Shown here in pieces: positions 59,040 to 64,000 of a DNA stretch of 64,000 bases. The notes under the pieces were generated by a model. That model was not told where the DNA came from and ran no database searches. It saw nothing but the letters and a program-made list of their open reading frames with translations. The DNA is from Ampullaceana balthica (lineage: Eukaryota; Mollusca; Gastropoda; Lymnaeidae): the NCBI GenBank assembly GCA_944989445.1, contig CALYLW010001097.1:442671-506670 (forward strand), given 5' to 3'. Numbering within the stretch: the stretch's first letter is position 1; every line of letters starts with the position of its first letter. The translations under genes and the position numbers were made by a program.

Positions 59040-59170
59040 GGGTAGGTTCTGGTCAGGGTTTTAATCTGGTGTGTTACGCCGGGAACAAATCCCTGCCTTC
59101 AAGTAGATTTGAACCCATGACCCTTGGTACGGGAGCCGAGCCCCAAGACTCTTACTCCAGACGATGACAC
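59040..59170 (-). mobile_element. tRNA-derived SINE fragment
   Basis: Minus strand reads TGGAGTAAGAGTCTTGGGGC, then GGGTCATGGGTTCAAATCTA (B-box-like) and 'gcagggatttgttcccggc', which parallels the body of the SINE at 44270-44515. Confidence 0.5.
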
Positions 59171-59179
59171 CATTTCATA

Positions 59180-59770
59180 TTTTTATGCAATGCATTATAC
59201 AGCGCTATCCCATTACAAAGTATTAAATATACACTTTTTAAATTATTATTGAATTTACAAATAAATAAATACCAGTTTTGCGAACTAAAAACGGAGACCA
59301 ATCAGGGTTGATGTAGAAGAATATATATTTCGCACAACCCTTGTGTAAGAATTGCTTGCTCTGTTTTTTGTGTGTGCATTTATTCAATCTTTACAAGATT
59401 TAACGCTTAGCGTACTTACAACAAATATTGATTTTTTTCTTGAATGCGTTTTAATTATTTTGTTTTGCTTCTGGATGAATATTTTACTGCGTTTTTCTAA
59501 GTAAGAGATGGTTTTCCACTTTTATTTTAAAGTCTGGTTTGTTCTTAACATCTGAGCAAAATTAACCAATAAAAAAAAACAAAAAAACTATCACTTCTTA
59601 TCTATTTTGTTGAGAAACGAAATAAAGTTTAAACTTTTGATGTGGCTACAAGATGTGTCGACTTGAGGTAGAGAATGATGTAGATGAATTATTTGTTAAC
59701 TTCGAAGCATCTGCTTTTGACTGTGGAAATTTTTAGCTTTACCAGTTAGAAAAATAACTTTGTATTGACG
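59180..59770 (+). repeat. Segmental duplication, copy B (empty site)
   Basis: Colinear with 54960-56070 but lacks the 55119-55640 insert; the empty site is at about 59331-59342. Confidence 0.7.
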
Positions 59771-60299
59771 ACAGTAATGTGACGATCGTTTTCCATGGGT
59801 GATCCTAGTCCCCTCTTTACCACAGAGTTATGGGAACGGTAAATAAAGGTAGTGGTGACCGAGAGCTGTTACTGGAACACAGCAGCTTAGGTGCAAACGT
59901 TATTGTGAGCTGCTTGAACGTGTCGGACTACTCCAACGATCATTACAAACATACACCCGCATCAACGCCTTGACTTACCACAGAGGAATTGCGCATTTAT
60001 TATAATCATGAAATTCGCATTTTATGTTAACTGGTTGTCAGTGTACATACTTTTTCAAGCGTCCTATCATAAATTAAACGATAAAAATAACTATTTCATA
60101 CTATTTATAATTTTTAATAGATAATAATATTAAACTAAACTATTTTTATACCAAAATATAAAAAAATAAAATAAATCAAGAACAACAAATAAATAAAACA
60201 ATTTAACGGTGTAGAAACGAAAGGTTCGAAATGTCCGGGGTTGTAACGTCCTGGGGTCGAAACGTCCTGTGGTCGAAATATACGTGATTCGATTTTCTT

Positions 60300-60420
60300 G
60301 GTTTCTTCCGACAACTAATTCTACACCTGAATTCCAGATGGAAAGGAACGAAAATTTGTATGTGTTTGTTTTTGCATATGGAGCAAGAAATCCGTCTTTA
60401 TCTCTGTCTGAGTGTTGTAT
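60300..60420 (-). mobile_element. LINE coding fragment, reverse
   Basis: Minus strand encodes a KTNTYKFSF stretch preceded by RDKDGFL, matching the LINE at 42760-42840. Confidence 0.5.
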
Positions 60421-60681
60421 TTTAAAGTTAAAATTTAGTGCCTTACATGTTATTACTATTTTAGTGTTTGCTCTTCTATCTTCTATTGTTTCTTGGTTTT
60501 ATGATTTAATGGTTGTTGCTCTTGTGAATTTTGTAAATGTTCCACTAACGAATCTTTCTCTTCTTATTTTTATTAGTTTTAGTTTTTTTTTAAAAGAAAA
60601 GTTAGGTCTGACAAGTATAAGGTAGATTTGAGTTTTTTGTTCTTTATACATTTGTAAACATTTTCTTTTTCATCATTCTCA

Positions 60682-61043
60682 TTAGTCCCTTGACCGTTTT
60701 GAAGAGCGCATGGACACATCAACGGATAACGATCTCCACATATGCCTATTTTGAGCGGCGGTGAATAATTCATGCAATTTCATTCCTGTCCATTCCTTTA
60801 TGTTGTCCAGCCAGCTTTTACGTTGTCGACCTCTTCGCCGGCCCCCTTCTGCAGTGCCTTGAAGAATACTTTTTGTCAGGGTATCATGTCGCAGTACATG
60901 ACCGAACCATGCCATCTTGCGTCTCTTAATTGTTGTTATAATTGTTTCTTGATGACCCGCAATAGAGATTATTCTGTCCCAGACATATTCATTGGTCTTA
61001 TGTTCTAAATAGGAGATCTGGAGAATTTTCCTCATGCATTTGT
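60682..61043 (-). pseudogene. Non-LTR retrotransposon C-terminus, interrupted
   Basis: The minus strand reads NKCMRKILQISYLEHKTNEY, IKRRKMAWFGHVLRHDTLTK, ILQGTAEGGRRRGRQRKSW and LDNIKEWTGMKLHELFTAA to a stop at 60682. These are the hallmarks of a jockey/RTE-like post-RT domain. Upstream of NKC the ORF is cut by the 0.5-kb element inserted at 61045. A different lineage from the fragment at 46684. Confidence 0.85.
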
Positions 61044-61044
61044 T

Positions 61045-62062
61045 AAATCCTTTATATTAACTCGTGGTGTCTGCGGCCGCCCGACCGACCGACCGACCGA
61101 CCGCCCTTGTCGCCAAAACTTTTGAGCGATTTTTAACCCACTTGCTCGTAAGCTAGCGAGCTGAAATTTTGCAGGCAGTTTCGTACCAATAATAAAAACA
61201 ATGTATCAAAATTTCAGATCGATCGCATGTACCGTAATTAAATTATTGATTTTTTAGATTATTTTATTTATTCCTATGTATCATGCTATTTTTTGAGATA
61301 GAGCGTCGCGGTGCGTATTATATTGAACAACCTTTCTGTCGCGCAATAAGGTGCGTATTTTATTGACAGCTCTTTTTATAAACATATTCCTGATCGGTGC
61401 GCATTATATTAAACATGTTTTACGACACAACTGCAATTTTGTATTTCTGGATGGTCTGGCGCTGCGTATTATAATGAACATTCTTTTAATTACTTCTCGT
61501 ACATAAAGGATTTATAGTCAAAAACTTGGTTTTTTACGGGTGTTTCTTATTTCTTTTTAAATCCTTTATATTAACTCGTGGTGTCTGCGGCCGACCGCCC
61601 GCCCGACCGCCCGCCCTTGTCGCCAAAACTTTTGATCGATTTTTAACCCACTTGCTCGTAAGCTAGCGAGCTGAAATTTTGCAGGCAGTTTTCGTACCGA
61701 TAATAAAAACAATGTATCAAAATTTCAGATCGATCGCATGTACCGTAATTAAATTATTGATTTTTTAGATTATTTTATTTATTCCTATGTATCATGCTAT
61801 TTTTTGAGATAGAGCGTCGCGGTGCGTATTATATTGAACAACCTTTCTGTCGCGCAATAAGGTGCGTATTTTATTGACAGCTCTTTTTATAAACATATTC
61901 CTGATCGGTGCGCATTATATTAAACATGTTTTACGACACAACTGCAATTTTGTATTTCTGGATGGTCTGGCGCTGCGTATTATAATGAACATTCTTTTAG
62001 TTACTTCTCGTACATAAAGGATTTATAGTCAAAAACTTGGTTTTTTACGGGTTTTTCTTATT
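61045..62062 (+). mobile_element. Two tandem copies of the 0.5-kb AAATCCTTTAT element
   Basis: Copies at about 61045-61558 and 61559-62062 are nearly identical, differing mainly in a (CCGA)n-like tract (61080-61105 versus 61588-61615). They share all landmarks with 55119-55640 and have no coding capacity. Confidence 0.8.
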
Positions 62063-62404
62063 ATAAAGATTTAATTTTGGTTGCATGTTGGTTTCAAGAT
62101 AAGTTTGAATTAATGATTAATCCTATTTACTTTGCATGTTTATCTTAGATTATTTGTTTTCCATGAATCAAATATTTTTTTATTTATTTATTTCTTTTTC
62201 TTTGATACTCAACTGTAGACATTTTTGTGGGTGAAAATACTTATTCCCATTAGTTTCTCATTTTTGCAATTCATAAAAGTCTTTTTTTTTGTTGTTGTTG
62301 TTGTGAGGGGAAAAGGGGGGGGGGTAAGAATTGGCTATCCAGTTTTACTTAATTGTTCCATCAAAAAATAATCTAACCTATCTTCCCAGAGATATGCTAT
62401 TGGG

Positions 62405-62720
62405 TAAATCATTTATGTAATTTAGAAATAATAGAAATAGTAGGAGATTTAGGAAGGTTTCTGGTTCAGTTTTTACAAAAATGTTAAAACATTTTCTTAG
62501 TTTCATTAATAAAACACACATCCAAAAAAAAATCAGAAAATCTCTAAATAAATATTATTTTAGCTAATGTACCAGATGTCTATGAATTCTGTCAGTTGCA
62601 TAAGCATTTAATTACATTTCCACAACTGATTTGATTCGCCTCATTGGACAAGTAGTTACGCTAACACTTTCACGACAGACCCAGTTGGGGGATTTCATTA
62701 TCAGAGTGAAACAAGTAATG
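62405..62720 (+). repeat. Dispersed repeat, partner of 43780-44135
   Basis: Matches over about 300 bases and includes 'atttcattatcagagtg', which also occurs near 29415. It directly adjoins the terminal satellite. Confidence 0.6.
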
Positions 62721-64000
62721 AACATATATATGAACCATTGCAAACTTTTAATATGACATGAACATATTATGAACCATTGCAAACTTTTAATATGACATGA
62801 ACATATTATGAACCATTGCAAACTTTTAATATGACATGAACATATTATGAACCATTGCAAACTTTTAATATGACATGAACATATACATGAACCATTGCAA
62901 ACTTTTAATATGACATGAACATATAATGAACCATTGCAAACTTTTAATATGACATGAACATATTATGAACCATTGCAAACTTTTAATATGACATGAACAT
63001 ATTATGAACCATTGCAAACTTTTAATATGACATGAACATATATGAACCATTGCAAACTTTTAATATGACATGAACATATTATGAACCATTGCAAACTTTT
63101 AATATGACATGAACATATATGAACCATTGCAAACTTTTAATATGACATGAACATATACATGAACCATTGCAAACTTTTAATATGACATGAACATATTATG
63201 AACCATTGCAAACTTTTAATATGACATGAACATATTATGAACCATTGCAAACTTTTAATATGACATGAACATATACATGAACCATTGCAAACTTTTAATA
63301 TGACATGAACATATACATGAACCATTGCAAACTTTTAATATGACATGAACATATTATGAACCATTGCAAACTTTTAATATGACATGAACATATACATGAA
63401 CCATTGCAAACTTTTAATATGACATGAACATATATGAACCATTGCAAACTTTTAATATGACATGAACATATATGAACCATTGCAAACTTTTAATATGACA
63501 TGAACATATACATGAACCATTGCAAACTTTTAATATGACATGAACATATTATGAACCATTGCAAACTTTTAATATGACATGAACATATTATGAACCATTG
63601 CAAACTTTTAATATGACATGAACATATACATGAACCATTGCAAACTTTTAATATGACATGAACATATATGAACCATTGCAAACTTTTAATATGACATGAA
63701 CATATACATGAACCATTGCAAACTTTTAATATGACATGAACATATTATGAACCATTGCAAACTTTTAATATGACATGAACATATTATGAACCATTGCAAA
63801 CTTTTAATATGACATGAACATATACATGAACCATTGCAAACTTTTAATATGACATGAACATATATGAACCATAGCAAACTTTTAATATGACATGAACATA
63901 TATGAACCATTGCAAACTTTTAATATGACATGAACATATTATGAACCATTGCAAACTTTTAATATGACATGAACATATTATGAACCGTTGCAAACTTTTA
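62719..64000. repeat. 38-40 bp satellite, about 33 copies, continues past the window
   Basis: Unit accattgcaaacttttaata followed by tgacatgaacatattatga. The spacer between 'gaac' and 'gaacc' exists as 6-, 7- and 8-base variants (atatat, atattat/atataat, atatacat), giving 38-40 base units. Minus-strand open frames (CSCHIKSLQWF repeats) are by-products. Confidence 0.95.

Noticed and set aside
62612..63910. Series of minus-strand frames reading SLQWFIICSCHIK
   Set aside because: By-products of the 38-40 bp satellite; they break whenever the spacer length changes.

Overview
The window is nuclear DNA of an animal, most plausibly a mollusc (gastropod-like). This rests on spliced genes with GT/AG introns, a recognisable ZNF706 orthologue, several clades of eukaryotic transposon, tRNA-derived SINEs and abundant minisatellites. 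I cannot fix the species. The DNA is AT-rich and gene-poor, and most long open frames are tandem repeats or transposon debris. No bacterial operon, CRISPR array, rRNA or intact tRNA gene is visible.

Layout: 911-2863 (-) is a complete three-exon NAD(P)H-dependent FMN/quinone reductase-like gene with a TATA box just upstream. 3500-8000 holds hAT-type MITEs and a decayed ZMYM1-like hAT transposase. 14185-14627 (-) is a complete two-exon ZNF706 coding region, with a probable 3' UTR exon starting at 11389. Its 3' UTR intron contains a TA-flanked element with a Tigger/pogo-like element nested inside it (11590-13473). 16300-28300 is dominated by minisatellites (24, 19, 24, about 37 and 38 bp units), a long-TIR element (18830-19510) and a foldback element. 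28000-37000 is transposon debris: a LINE end split by a hAT insertion, a ZBED5-like hAT pseudogene, a tRNA-SINE and a MULE pseudogene.

38264-52556 (+) is the most interesting part. Two paralogous genes lie in tandem and, as far as I can recognise, belong to no family I know. Each has a signal-peptide exon, repeated phase-0 cassette exons carrying Lys-Arg sites around a tryptophan-rich WWDDNK..VIP core, and a conserved last exon. The architecture is that of a multi-copy secreted peptide precursor. The upstream copy is decaying. The downstream copy has five clean cassettes plus one with an in-frame stop, and its last two cassettes are a very recent 327-bp duplication.

53000-64000 contains a non-autonomous Helitron (53930-54745), a diverged segmental duplication with a visible empty site, a GTF2IRD2-like hAT transposase remnant, a LINE C-terminus interrupted by two tandem copies of a 0.5-kb element, and a 38-40 bp satellite that runs off the right end.
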